From positions 1 to 50,477 of the forward strand of contig JAJQFE010000040.1 in the NCBI GenBank assembly GCA_021201295.1: DNA of 50,477 nt. The letters run 5' to 3'. The notes beneath the pieces were generated by a model, which made no database searches, was not told where the DNA came from, and saw only the letters and a list, made by a program, of their open reading frames with translations. Source of the DNA: Tannerellaceae bacterium. GTDB taxonomy: Bacteria; Bacteroidota; Bacteroidia; Bacteroidales; Tannerellaceae. Shown in pieces: positions 34,194 to 43,449 of the stretch. Within the stretch, counting starts at the first letter, position 1. Each line of letters begins with the position of its first letter. A program made the translations under genes and the position numbers.

Positions 34194-35258
34194 TTACATT
34201 CCAAAGCTTTCCCGATAAAAATCCAGGGATTCCAGAATAAGTTTTCTGGTGACGGACTGGTTGATCTGTACTTCTCCTACTTGTGATAAAAGAGTGAAAT
34301 TGATTATACCGCCTTCATTTTTCTTATCGTGGGTCATATATTCGTATAGTGTATCATAATCTTTACAGTCGAATAGGATAGGAGTATAGTATTCTTTGAT
34401 ATAATGAACAACCTGTCTCAGGCGTTCCATGGGAAAGCCGCAGGTCTTGTAAGACAGATAAAGTTCACTGATCATACCGGCTGCCACTGCATGGCCATGT
34501 AGGATGGGATTCCCTTTTTTAAACGAAAGGCTTTCATACGCATGTCCTATGGTATGTCCGAAGTTGAGGGCTTTCCGGATTCCGCGTTCTTTGGGGTCTT
34601 CTTCTACTATCCGTTCTTTTACGACAACTGACTGGGCGACCAGCTTATTCAGGAAAGTATAATCGATTTTTCCGTCCGGGTCAAATAAGAGAATGGATGT
34701 ATAGATTTCCATAGAGCTGATCAAGGCATGTTTGATCATTTCGGCATATCCGGAAAGAAGATTTTCTCTGTCCAGGGTACGGAGAAATTCACAGTCGATA
34801 CATACGCATACCGGTGGATAGAACGCGCCTATCTCATTTTTCAGACCGTTGAAATTTATTCCGGTTTTTCCTCCTACGGCTGCGTCTACGGATGCCATCA
34901 GGGTAGTGGGAATATTGATTGTTTTAATGCCCCTTTTAAAGGTAGCTCCTGCGAAACCCCCTAAGTCTGTGATCATACCTCCCCCTAAATTAATAAGCAG
35001 GGAATTTCTGGAAGCGCCTTCATGGGAAAGAATGTTCCATATATATGACAGAGATTCAAGTTCTTTATGAATATCTCCGGCACCGACGGTAATCACCCGG
35101 GCTTTTTGAATTTCCGGGATTTCCTGTATGGCCAGGAGACATTTTTCCCGGGTATTTGTGTCTGTCAGGATAAATAACTTATCGTATGTCAGGGAGGAAA
35201 GTAGTTCCTCTATATCTGCTTTTAGGTGTGTGGAAATAACCACTTTCTGTTTTGCCAT
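34194..35258 (-). CDS. aroB: 3-dehydroquinate synthase
   Basis: This 354-residue enzyme performs the second step of the shikimate pathway, converting DAHP to 3-dehydroquinate with NAD and a divalent metal. The NAD-binding glycine motif is seen in LLINLGGGMITDLGGFAGAT, preceded by FILTDTN at the N-terminal domain. Metal ligands are expected in GYAEMIKHALI and FGHTIGHAYE, with a further histidine in LHGHAVAAGM. Length and motif order are normal for AroB. It lies downstream of alaS on the same strand with a 137-bp gap, and is followed by the tRNA-Pro gene. The islet repeat does not disturb it. Cytoplasmic enzyme, required for aromatic amino acids. Confidence 0.97.
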   Translation of the reverse strand: MAKQKVVISTHLKADIEELLSSLTYDKLFILTDTNTREKCLLAIQEIPEIQKARVITVGAGDIHKELESLSYIWNILSHEGASRNSLLINLGGGMITDLGGFAGATFKRGIKTINIPTTLMASVDAAVGGKTGINFNGLKNEIGAFYPPVCVCIDCEFLRTLDRENLLSGYAEMIKHALISSMEIYTSILLFDPDGKIDYTFLNKLVAQSVVVKERIVEEDPKERGIRKALNFGHTIGHAYESLSFKKGNPILHGHAVAAGMISELYLSYKTCGFPMERLRQVVHYIKEYYTPILFDCKDYDTLYEYMTHDKKNEGGIINFTLLSQVGEVQINQSVTRKLILESLDFYRESFGM

Positions 35259-35395
35259 ATGCTTTTCTTAGTAGTCAAAGGAGTTATCAGTCGCTTTGCT
35301 CTTTAGTAGGTAAGAAGTTAAGTAGAAGTTTTTATTTCTTACTACTTAACTACTTTAACTCCTTGATTCCTTAAACTCCTTTCAATTCTTTATTC

Positions 35396-38017
35396 TTACT
35401 CCAAGCCTACTGCTGCAATGATTGAGTCTACAGCTTTTACTAATCCATCCGGGTTTTTCCCTCCGGCTGTTGCGAAGTAGGGCTGGCCTCCGCCACCTCC
35501 CTGGATATATTGTACTGCATCTTTAACCAATTTACCGGCATTGTATCCGGATGCTACGAGATCATCGCTTAGCATCACCAATAAGGTACATTTCGGATCT
35601 TCTTTGATTCCGGCTACAAATACAAAACTGTCTTTTAATTCTCCTTTGATCTGGAAAGCGATGTCTTTCACCATCTCTGTCCTCCCTTTCATGATTACGC
35701 GAATGAGTTTGACTCCCTGTTTGTCGACGGCACGGGAGATGATCTCTTTTTTTACCTGGATAGATTTTTCTTTGATAAAGTCTTCGATCTGCTTTTTCAT
35801 TTCTGCATTTTCTTCAATAGACTTTTTGATGGCCTGGGTCAGGTTCGGCATATTGTTCATTAATGCACGCATTTCCCGGATCATATCCTGCTGGTCAAAC
35901 GCAAATTGTTCGGCTTTTTCAGCAGTAACGGCTTCGATACGTCTGACACCTGCTGCGATAGAGCTTTCTCCTACTATGCGTAGTGTACCGATCATACCGG
36001 TATAAGGAATGTGGGTTCCTCCGCAGAGTTCTACGGATGTGCCATATTTAACGACCCGCACTTCTTCTCCGTATTTCTCTCCGAATAATGCCATGGCTCC
36101 CATTTCTTTTGCCTGGGCAATAGGAAGGGAACGGTGTTCTTCTAATGAATAATTAGCCCGGATCTTTTCTCCTACCAGTTTTTCCACCTGGCGGATCTCT
36201 TCGTCTGTTACTTTCTGGAAATGGGAGAAGTCAAAACGAAGGGACTCCGGTGATACGTAGGATCCCCTTTGTTCTACGTGGGTTCCTAATACTTTCCGTA
36301 GGGCTTCATGCAGCAGATGGGTTCCGGAATGGTTGCATTCACTCTGGATTCGTTTCTTACTGTTGGTCTGTGCGTGAAAGGTGGTGGACAGGTCTTCCGG
36401 TAGTCTGGTAGCCAGGTGAACTGTCAGGTTGTTCTCACTTTTGGTATCGATGATGTCGATCTTTTCTTTCTCGCTGACCAGCCAGCCGGTATCTCCCACT
36501 TGTCCCCCTTTTTCTGCATAGAAGGGAGTCTGGTTTAATACGATCTGGTAAAGATCTTTATTTTTCTGCCTGATCTTCCGGTAGCGCAGGATTTCTGCGT
36601 CACATTCGAACAGGTCATAGCCGACAAAGGTACTTTCTCCTTCTCGGAGCACTACCCAGTCTCCTGTTTCGATTGCTGCGGCATTTCTGGCCCGTTCTTT
36701 TTGTTTCTGCATTTCTACATGGAACTCTTCAATGTTTGCTTCCATATGGTTTTCACGCAGGATGAGTTCTGTCAGGTCTAACGGGAAACCGAAGGTATCA
36801 TATAAGATGAAGACATCTACTCCGCTTAATACTGTTTTTCCTTCTGCTTTGGTTTCTGCCATCTTTTTATCTAACAGGCGGATACCGGTTTTCAGTGTAT
36901 GCAGGAATGAATCTTCTTCTTCTTTAATTACTTTTTCGATCAGGTTTTTCTGATCGGTTAATTCCGGGTAGGCATCTCCCATCGTTTCGATCAGGGCAGG
37001 AAGCAGTTTATACATGAATGCTTCCCGGCAGTTCAGGAAGGTGTAGCCGTAACGAACCGCACGGCGTAAAATGCGGCGGATCACATACCCTGCTTTGGCA
37101 TTGGAAGGCAATTGCCCGTCTGTGATAGAGAATGAAATGGTCCGGACGTGGTCAGCAATTACCCGCATGGCAATATCTTTCTGAGGATCGGCTCCGTAGG
37201 CAAATCCGGTCAGTTCTGCTATTTTCTGAATAATAGGCTGGAATACATCTGTGTCATAGTTGGATGTTTTTCCCTGGAGTGCCATACACAGCCGTTCGAA
37301 TCCCATGCCCGTATCAATTACTTTGGTGGGTAAAGGTTCTAATGAACCGTCTGCCTTGCGGTTGTATTGCATAAATACTAAGTTCCAGATCTCAATCACC
37401 TGGGGATGATCCTTGTTTATGAGTTCTGCTCCGGGAATGGCTTTGCGTTCTTCTTTTGTGCGAAGGTCTATATGGATTTCTGAACAGGGGCCACAGGGAC
37501 CTGTATCTCCCATTTCCCAGAAATTATCTTTTTTGTTCCCGTTGATGATGTGGTCCGCCGGAAGATATTGTGCCCAGTATTGAGCTGCTTCCTGGTCACG
37601 TCCCAGCCCTTCGGCATTGCTACCTTCAAACACGGTTGCGTAGAGGCGTTCCGGATCTAATTTCAGTACATCCACCAGGTATTCCCATGCCCAGGCAATG
37701 GCTTCTTCTTTGAAATAATCTCCGAAAGACCAGTTACCCAGCATTTCAAACATGGTGTGATGGTAAGTGTCATGCCCTACTTCTTCCAGGTCATTGTGCT
37801 TCCCACTGACACGCAGGCATTTCTGGGAATCTGCGACCCGTGGGTATTTGATGGGTACATTCCCTAAAATGATATCTTTAAACTGGTTCATACCCGCATT
37901 GGTAAACATTAAGGTAGGGTCTCCCTTGATCACCATAGGAGCAGAGGGTACGATCTGATGTTGTTTTGAAGCAAAAAATGCTTTAAACGATTCACGGGTT
38001 TGTTTAGCTGTCAACAT
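35396..38017 (-). CDS. alaS: Alanine--tRNA ligase
   Basis: This 873-residue enzyme has the full AlaRS layout. The catalytic class II core spans about 1-240 and starts with the conserved [11 protein letters not shown]. The tRNA-binding domain follows, then the editing domain with the metal motifs HSGTHLLH and CGGTH, and finally the C-Ala domain that ends in [16 protein letters not shown]. The frame is intact through 2.6 kb and many A-rich stretches, which is useful as a control for the homopolymer breaks in other genes. Length is normal. The gene is divergent from the M23 peptidase gene; candidate promoters for both lie between 38170 and 38210. Confidence 0.98.
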   Translation of the reverse strand: MLTAKQTRESFKAFFASKQHQIVPSAPMVIKGDPTLMFTNAGMNQFKDIILGNVPIKYPRVADSQKCLRVSGKHNDLEEVGHDTYHHTMFEMLGNWSFGDYFKEEAIAWAWEYLVDVLKLDPERLYATVFEGSNAEGLGRDQEAAQYWAQYLPADHIINGNKKDNFWEMGDTGPCGPCSEIHIDLRTKEERKAIPGAELINKDHPQVIEIWNLVFMQYNRKADGSLEPLPTKVIDTGMGFERLCMALQGKTSNYDTDVFQPIIQKIAELTGFAYGADPQKDIAMRVIADHVRTISFSITDGQLPSNAKAGYVIRRILRRAVRYGYTFLNCREAFMYKLLPALIETMGDAYPELTDQKNLIEKVIKEEEDSFLHTLKTGIRLLDKKMAETKAEGKTVLSGVDVFILYDTFGFPLDLTELILRENHMEANIEEFHVEMQKQKERARNAAAIETGDWVVLREGESTFVGYDLFECDAEILRYRKIRQKNKDLYQIVLNQTPFYAEKGGQVGDTGWLVSEKEKIDIIDTKSENNLTVHLATRLPEDLSTTFHAQTNSKKRIQSECNHSGTHLLHEALRKVLGTHVEQRGSYVSPESLRFDFSHFQKVTDEEIRQVEKLVGEKIRANYSLEEHRSLPIAQAKEMGAMALFGEKYGEEVRVVKYGTSVELCGGTHIPYTGMIGTLRIVGESSIAAGVRRIEAVTAEKAEQFAFDQQDMIREMRALMNNMPNLTQAIKKSIEENAEMKKQIEDFIKEKSIQVKKEIISRAVDKQGVKLIRVIMKGRTEMVKDIAFQIKGELKDSFVFVAGIKEDPKCTLLVMLSDDLVASGYNAGKLVKDAVQYIQGGGGGQPYFATAGGKNPDGLVKAVDSIIAAVGLE

Positions 38018-38176
38018 AATTTTTCTTAGTAGTTAGTAGCTGGTAGTTAGTAACTGGTCATTTATGGCCGGTGCCATCTTTCCGGTTCTTCCGAATTCGT
38101 TGTATAAACTAAGATTTGTTTGGTTTCCGGTCATCCATCCCTAACTACTCTAATATATTAATATTCTAAAAAACAA

Positions 38177-38207
38177 TTTGCAAAAGTACTGTAAATTATT
38201 ATTTTTG
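38177..38207 (+). promoter_or_regulatory. Promoter of the M23 peptidase/MerR operon
   Basis: TTTG (38177-38180) and TATTTTTG (38200-38207) are separated by 19 bases, a full consensus match, with a leader of about 20 bases before the ATG at 38234. On the other strand TACTTTTG (38181-38188) could serve alaS. Confidence 0.75.
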
Positions 38208-38233
38208 TAAGCATTCGGGTAACAAAATATTAT

Positions 38234-39217
38234 ATGAAGCTACTGAAAACAAGGAAAACGTACTACTTATATAATCCCAATACGTTAAATTATGAGCGTA
38301 TCTATCCGTCGGCGAAGGATCGTTTCTTTATTATACTGAAACATCTGAGTACGGGAGTCGTTTTTGGGATTGCTACTTTTTTAATTATGATGAATTTCAT
38401 TGATTCGCCGATGGAGTCGCAGCTCAGGAAAGAAAATAAACTCTTGCAAACACAATATGAAGTTCTTTCTCTGAGATTAACGACTGCCCTGGATGTACTG
38501 GATGATATTCAGCAACGGGATGAAAATCTGTACCGGGCTATATTCCAGGCGGAAGGTATTCCGTCCTCTATCCGGAAATCCGGTTTCGGAGGCAGTAACC
38601 GGTATGAACATTTGTTAAGTTTGTCTAATCCGGAACTGGTGGTTTCGACTACCCAGAAAATGGATATGTTGAGTAAACAGTTATATATTCAGTCCAATTC
38701 GTTAGAAGAATTAATCCGTATGGGGAAGACTCAGGAGGAACGTCTGAAATGTATACCGGCTATCCAGCCGATTTCCAATAAGGATCTTACCCGTACGGCT
38801 TCCGGGTATGGGATGCGTATGGATCCTATTTACCGGACGCCTCGTTTTCATTCAGGGATGGACTTTTCTGCTAAAACCGGAACGGATGTATATGCTACCG
38901 GAAACGGGCGGATCACTTTTGCCGGCTGGAGGCAGGAATATGGAAATTGTATTATGATCGACCATGGTTTTGGTTATCAGACTTTATATGGGCATTTGAG
39001 CAAATTCAAGGTCCGGGTCGGACAGAAAGTGACCCGGGGGGAAGTGATTGGATTAGTGGGTAATACTGGAAAGTCGACCGGATCGCATCTTCATTATGAG
39101 GTATTGGTTCGTGGCAGACATGATAATCCGGCTAAATATTATTTTATGGATCTTACCCCTGAGGAGTATGATCGCATGATCCAATTGGCGGAAAACCATG
39201 GACAGGTAATGGATTAA
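38234..39217 (+). CDS. M23 family metallopeptidase, membrane-anchored
   Basis: This 327-residue cell-wall endopeptidase of the LytM/M23 type has one transmembrane helix near residues 42-58 (VVFGIATFLIMMNF). A coiled coil follows (about 65-100, QLRKENKLLQTQYEVLSLRL) and the peptidase domain occupies the C-terminal third. The zinc motif is complete: HSGMD provides the first His and Asp, and HLHYEV the last His. Such proteins cut peptide cross-links in peptidoglycan or act as divisome-linked regulators. The gene is followed after 13 bp by merR-like and shares a promoter with it. Alongside alaS this gene order appears widely in the phylum. Confidence 0.94.
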   Translation: MKLLKTRKTYYLYNPNTLNYERIYPSAKDRFFIILKHLSTGVVFGIATFLIMMNFIDSPMESQLRKENKLLQTQYEVLSLRLTTALDVLDDIQQRDENLYRAIFQAEGIPSSIRKSGFGGSNRYEHLLSLSNPELVVSTTQKMDMLSKQLYIQSNSLEELIRMGKTQEERLKCIPAIQPISNKDLTRTASGYGMRMDPIYRTPRFHSGMDFSAKTGTDVYATGNGRITFAGWRQEYGNCIMIDHGFGYQTLYGHLSKFKVRVGQKVTRGEVIGLVGNTGKSTGSHLHYEVLVRGRHDNPAKYYFMDLTPEEYDRMIQLAENHGQVMD

Positions 39218-39230
39218 CAGAAGATACAGT

Positions 39231-39587
39231 ATGTCATTCAAAAAAGAGAACGGTCAAAAATTATATTCTTCCATCAGTGAGGTGGCTCAGATGTTTGGTG
39301 TCAATGAATCTACTCTTCGCTTCTGGGAAAAGGAGTTTGATATTATTCAGCCCCGGAAAACCGGAAAGGGAACCCGTTTTTACAGGCAGGAGGATATAGA
39401 GGCGGTGCGGCTTATTTACCATCTGGTGAAAGAGCGGGGAATGACACTGGCCGGGGCCCGGCAGAAATTAAAGTATAATAAAGAAGGTACTGTTCGTCAG
39501 GAGGAGATTGTTAACCGGCTGAAAATGATTAAGGAGGAGTTGCTTTCTATGAAAGCTGCCTTTGATTCCCTGCATCCGGAAGAATAG
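39231..39587 (+). CDS. MerR family transcriptional regulator
   Basis: This protein of 118 residues has an N-terminal winged helix: LYSSISEVAQMFGVNESTLR followed by FWEKEFDIIQPRK and the wing residues GTRFYRQEDIEAV. A short helical C-terminal part (MTLAGARQKLKY) forms the dimerisation coil. No cysteine-rich metal pocket or ligand-binding domain is present, so it is a short, constitutive-type MerR common in Bacteroidota. It is cotranscribed with the M23 peptidase gene. Target genes unknown. Confidence 0.92.
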   Translation: MSFKKENGQKLYSSISEVAQMFGVNESTLRFWEKEFDIIQPRKTGKGTRFYRQEDIEAVRLIYHLVKERGMTLAGARQKLKYNKEGTVRQEEIVNRLKMIKEELLSMKAAFDSLHPEE

Positions 39588-39640
39588 GAGATTGTTAATA
39601 AAATCTTTGGATCTGCCTCTTTATTTACGATCGAATCGTG

Positions 39641-39648
39641 TACCTTTG
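39641..39648 (+). promoter_or_regulatory. Candidate -7 element of the DUF3127 gene
   Basis: TACCTTTG matches TAnnTTTG exactly, 26 bases before the start at 39675. The upstream TTTG at 39606-39609 is too distant. Confidence 0.45.
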
Positions 39649-39674
39649 CGACCAGTTTTAAAAATAATAAATAT

Positions 39675-40049
39675 ATGGAAATTACGGGTAAGATTATCGC
39701 TGTACTGCCGGCTCAGGGTGGTACCAGTAAAACCGGAAACGAATGGAAGAAGCAGGAATATGTATTGGAGACCCATGAACAATATCCGAAAAAAGTGTGT
39801 TTTCAGATATTCGGTAGTGATCGTATAGAACAGGCTGCTATTCAACCGGGAGAAGAATTGACAGTCCATTTTGATATTGATAGCCGGGAATATAATGGTC
39901 GTTGGTTCACTAATATTAATTGCTGGAAAGTGGAGCGGCCGATAGGAGTTGCCGGCATGGAGGCGGATATGATTCCTCAGGGTGCGGTTTTTGCTTCTCC
40001 GGCTCCGGATTTTCCTCCGGCCAGTCCTACAGATGACCTACCGTTTTAA
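39675..40049 (+). CDS. DUF3127 protein with SSB-like acidic tail
   Basis: This 124-residue protein has the DUF3127 pattern: a beta-rich core of about 90 residues that opens with MEITGKIIAVLPAQGG and includes EWKKQEYVLETHEQYPKKVC and GRWFTNINCWKVER. A flexible proline-rich linker follows, then the final residues PTDDLPF. That ending resembles the DDDIPF tail of single-stranded DNA-binding protein, through which SSB recruits repair and replication enzymes. Together with a plausible OB-like beta core this suggests nucleic-acid work, but no function is established to my knowledge. The gene has its own -7 element and stands before the cation exchanger. Confidence 0.85.
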   Translation: MEITGKIIAVLPAQGGTSKTGNEWKKQEYVLETHEQYPKKVCFQIFGSDRIEQAAIQPGEELTVHFDIDSREYNGRWFTNINCWKVERPIGVAGMEADMIPQGAVFASPAPDFPPASPTDDLPF

Positions 40050-40075
40050 CTGTACGATGCAAAGTCTGTGCAGGA

Positions 40076-40122
40076 TTTAGAAGTTAACACCAGAAGGGTT
40101 AACTTCTATGCTAACTTCTAAA
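40076..40122 (+). promoter_or_regulatory. Mutually exclusive hairpins before the exchanger gene
   Basis: One arm, AGAAGTTAAC (40079-40088), can pair with GTTAACTTCT (40098-40107). Its longer version TTTAGAAGTTA (40076-40086) can pair instead with TAACTTCTAAA (40112-40122). Both structures cannot form at once. The segment lies between the DUF3127 stop and the exchanger start and may be a terminator, or a leader that switches between two folds. Confidence 0.4.
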
Positions 40123-40128
40123 TTCTGA

Positions 40129-41082
40129 ATGATGGATATTTTGTTTTTACTGGCAGGCTTAGTCCTGATCCTGGTAGGTGCCCATATCTTAACTGACGGT
40201 GCTTCTGCTGTGGCTAATCGCTTTCATATCTCTCCTTTGGTGATTGGTCTGACTATTGTTGCTTTCGAAACTTCCGCTCCTGAGTTAACGGTGAGTATTG
40301 TGTCTGCTTTGCAGGGTAGTTCTGATCTGGCGATCGGGAATGTGATCGGAAGTAATATTTTTAATACGCTGATGATTGTTGGGTGTACCGCAGTTATTAC
40401 ACCTGTTCATATTTCCAAAGGTACACTAAGTAAAGAAATTCCTCTCTGTATATTAGCTTCTTTCGCTTTAATTGTTTGTGCGAATGATGTCTTTTTTAAT
40501 AAAGAGACTGTAAATGTGATCAGCCGGAGTGATGGTTTATTGTTGCTCTGCTTTTTCCTTATCTTTTTAAGTTATACGTTTGCTATTGCCCGTAATAATA
40601 CGGCTGAGGATATTCAGGTGAAAACTATGCCTCTGTGGAAATCTGCTTTATTTATTGTGCTTGGGTTTGTAGCGTTGGTGTATGGGGGTGAGTTTTTTGT
40701 AGAGGGTGCCTCCGGAATTGCCCGGAGTGTAGGAGTGAGTGATTCTGTTATTGCAATTACATTAGTTGCAACCGGCACTTCGTTGCCGGAACTGGCTACT
40801 TCTGCTGTGGCTGCATGAAAGAAAAATCCAGAAATTGCTATCGGGAATGTGATCGGTTCCAATCTGTTTAATATTTTTCTGGTCGTTGGCACCAGTGCTA
40901 CCATTGCACCTATGCATATCCAGGGAATTACTCCTGTGGATTATGGCGTATTTATTTTTTCCTGTATCCTGTTATTTATATTTGGCTGGTTATATAAAAA
41001 ACGGATTATCAGCCGGGTGGAAGGCGGATTATTACTGGCTTGTTATGTCGGTTATATAGTTTACCTGTTGATACATGCCTGA
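40129..41082 (+). pseudogene. CaCA-family sodium/calcium exchanger with an internal TGA
   Basis: This is an inner-membrane antiporter of the YrbG type, with ten membrane segments in two inverted halves. The alpha-1 repeat is ETSAPELTVSI with AIGNVIGSNIFN, and the alpha-2 repeat is GTSLPELATSAVAA followed by AIGNVIGSNLFN. Between SAVAA and KKNPE in the second half stands TGA (40816-40818) in frame; TGG (Trp) would fit the position, and the rest is undisturbed to 41082. One substitution would restore a 317-residue protein of normal length. ATGs at 40129 and 40132 are both possible starts. The gene ends 6 bp from the convergent rel gene. Confidence 0.85.
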
Positions 41083-41088
41083 AACCGG

Positions 41089-43362
41089 TCAGTCTGCTAC
41101 CCTGCCTACGGATTTAATGTTTTTGATTTTGCTGAGTGTCACCTGAATGCGTTGAATATCTTCCACATTGTGGACTTTTAATTTGATCTTTCCTTCAAAT
41201 ACTCCGTCTTTTGCCTCTGCCACTAACAGCTGGATGTTTACATTGAATTCCTCCGAAAGGGTTTTGGTGATCGCATTCAGTACTCCTAAGGTATCAATGC
41301 CTTTTACCTCAAGGGTGGCTTCAAAAGAGAGATGTTTATGGCTGCTCCATTTGGTAGACAGGATCCGTTCTCCAAAACTGCTTTTCAGTTTGGTGGCAAT
41401 GTGGCAGGAGCGTTTATGGACTGTAACTGTATTATCATCATTGATGAAACCGATGGAATCATCTCCCGGGATCGGCTTACAACATTCTGCAATCTTATAA
41501 TTGCGTTTGAAGGCTTCTTCACTTAATATATAAAGTTTGGTTTTATCAATGGCCGCGGCTTTTTCTTCCGGTTCATTGTCCGGCTCTTCATTTTCTTTCT
41601 TCTTATCGGATTTGTTGCCACCCATCTGGAAGGCTTGCTTTACGTATGTGAAAAGAGATTTATCGGATTTATCCCGGATCAGTTTTTTGATATTCTCAGG
41701 CAGGACGACTTCTCCCTTTTCCACTGAATAAAAGAATTCTTCCTTTTTGGGAAATCCAAAATAGAGGGCCAGCTTATTCAGGTTACCGATGGTTGGTTCT
41801 ATCCCAAATCGCTGGAATACTTCTATCACTTTAGCTTCACCGGCTTTTATGCCTTCTTTACGCGCCCGTTTGAGTGCACTGTCTATTTTTGTTCTTGCCC
41901 TGGCAGTTGTTACGAAATTCAGCCATTCTGCCTGTGGCTCCTGTGAACGGGAGGTCAGGATTTCCACCTGGTCTCCGCTGGATAACTTATGGCTGAGGGG
42001 GACTACCCGGTGGTTGACTTTGGCTCCGATACATTTGTTCCCGATATTCGTATGTAAGGCATAGGCAAAGTCCAGCGCGGTTGCTCCTTGTGGTAAGGTT
42101 TTTATATCTCCTTTGGGGGTAAATACAAATATTTCGGAAGTAAATAAATTCAGTTTAATCGTATCGAGGAAATCCAGTGCATTCGGGTCCGGATTTTCCA
42201 ATATTTCGGTAATGGTTTGCAGCCATTTATCTAACTCGGTATCTTCTTCAATATTGGATTCTTTATATTTCCAGTGGGCTGCAAATCCTTTTTCGGCGAT
42301 TTCATCCATCTGCCGGCTGCGGATCTGGATTTCTACCCATTGTCCGTCCGGTCCCATGACGGTCAGGTGCAACGCCTGGTATCCGTTTGCTTTCGGCCGG
42401 CTTACCCAGTCGCGGATCCGGTCCGGCCGGATCTTATAAATATCTGTAATCGCTGAATAGATATCCCAGCAAAGGTTTTTATCGTCGATTCCCGGAAGTG
42501 AATCAAAGATGATCCGGACAGCATAAATGTCATAGATCTCTTCAAAGGATACTCCTTTGGTCTGCATCTTGTTCCAGATGGAATAGATCGATTTGACCCG
42601 CGCCTTCATATCGTATGATATGCCTAAATTGTGGAGTTTAGCATCTACCGGAGCTGCGAATTGTTCGAATACCTCGTTTCGCTCTTTTTCAGTGGATTTG
42701 AGTTTATCTTCTATAAACTGGTATTCCTGGGGATGTTCATATTTGAAACTCAGGTCTTCCAACTCCGTTTTGATGGAAAAGAGACCTAAGCGATGGGCTA
42801 ACGGAGCATAGAGATAGAGTGTTTCTCCTGCGATTTTATATTGTTTGGCAGGACGGAGGGAACCTAATGTCCGCATATTGTGAAGGCGGTCTGCGATTTT
42901 GATCAGGATCACCCGGATATCATCGCTCATTGTAAGCAGTAGTTTACGGAAGTTCTCTGCCTGTTCTGACGCCTGTTCACCGAATATCCCACCGGATATT
43001 TTGGTTAATCCGTCTACGATCTGGGCGATCTTCTCTCCGAACATGTTTTTGATATCGTCAACCGTATATTCAGTGTCTTCTACTACATCGTGTAACAGTG
43101 CCGAACAGATGGAGGTGGAGCCAAGACCCATTTCACGGCATACAATCCAGGCTACTGCAAGCGGGTGCATAATGTAGGGTTCACCGGAACGGCGTTTTAC
43201 GCCTGCGTGTGCCTGATTTGCAAAGTTGAATGCTTTGGTAATACGCTCCACTTTGCGGCGATGGTTTGTGTTTAGATAATCGTTTATTAATTTATTAAAT
43301 TCATCCTGGATCAACTGCTCATCCGGGATGGGAGCCATTTTCCTGCCATTTGCTTCGTTCAT
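41089..43362 (-). CDS. Bifunctional (p)ppGpp synthetase/hydrolase (RelA/SpoT family)
   Basis: This 757-residue stringent-response enzyme makes and degrades ppGpp. The N-terminal HD hydrolase domain is intact, with His52, His66 and the His91-Asp92 pair in LLHDVVEDTEY. The synthetase domain follows, with RVKSIYSIWNKM and YDIYAVRIIFD. Then come the TGS domain (IFVFTPKGDIKTLPQGATALDFAY) as F-V-F-T-P-K-G-D then P-Q-G-A-T-A-L-D-F-A-Y, a helical region and a C-terminal ACT domain (about 680-757). With the HD site preserved it is likely the single Rel-type enzyme of the cell. The gene shows no lesion. Its own -7 element lies at 43397-43404, and it is convergent with the exchanger gene. Confidence 0.97.
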   Translation of the reverse strand: MNEANGRKMAPIPDEQLIQDEFNKLINDYLNTNHRRKVERITKAFNFANQAHAGVKRRSGEPYIMHPLAVAWIVCREMGLGSTSICSALLHDVVEDTEYTVDDIKNMFGEKIAQIVDGLTKISGGIFGEQASEQAENFRKLLLTMSDDIRVILIKIADRLHNMRTLGSLRPAKQYKIAGETLYLYAPLAHRLGLFSIKTELEDLSFKYEHPQEYQFIEDKLKSTEKERNEVFEQFAAPVDAKLHNLGISYDMKARVKSIYSIWNKMQTKGVSFEEIYDIYAVRIIFDSLPGIDDKNLCWDIYSAITDIYKIRPDRIRDWVSRPKANGYQALHLTVMGPDGQWVEIQIRSRQMDEIAEKGFAAHWKYKESNIEEDTELDKWLQTITEILENPDPNALDFLDTIKLNLFTSEIFVFTPKGDIKTLPQGATALDFAYALHTNIGNKCIGAKVNHRVVPLSHKLSSGDQVEILTSRSQEPQAEWLNFVTTARARTKIDSALKRARKEGIKAGEAKVIEVFQRFGIEPTIGNLNKLALYFGFPKKEEFFYSVEKGEVVLPENIKKLIRDKSDKSLFTYVKQAFQMGGNKSDKKKENEEPDNEPEEKAAAIDKTKLYILSEEAFKRNYKIAECCKPIPGDDSIGFINDDNTVTVHKRSCHIATKLKSSFGERILSTKWSSHKHLSFEATLEVKGIDTLGVLNAITKTLSEEFNVNIQLLVAEAKDGVFEGKIKLKVHNVEDIQRIQVTLSKIKNIKSVGRVAD

Positions 43363-43396
43363 GTCTCACCTTCCTATCTAAAAATGGTCTTTCAGG

Positions 43397-43404
43397 CAAA
43401 TATA
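43397..43404 (-). promoter_or_regulatory. Candidate -7 element of the rel/spoT gene
   Basis: On the minus strand TATATTTG matches TAnnTTTG, about 35 bases before the ATG at 43362. No well-spaced TTTG is found upstream, so the call is moderate. Confidence 0.4.
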
Positions 43405-43449
43405 CAAATATTTGACTTACAGAACTACTATCTTTCCAAAATAGCTTCT

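Noticed and set aside
35259-35395. Repeat family in the TAG/TTA-rich gaps flanking alaS
   Set aside because: The resemblance between the gaps at 35259-35395 and 38018-38160 is low-complexity (AGTAGTTAG-like words), with no consistent repeat unit.
40816-40818. TGA read as tryptophan (genetic code change)
   Set aside because: Intact genes such as the S41 protease and the DUF6057-like gene end in TGA, and TGG is used for Trp throughout.
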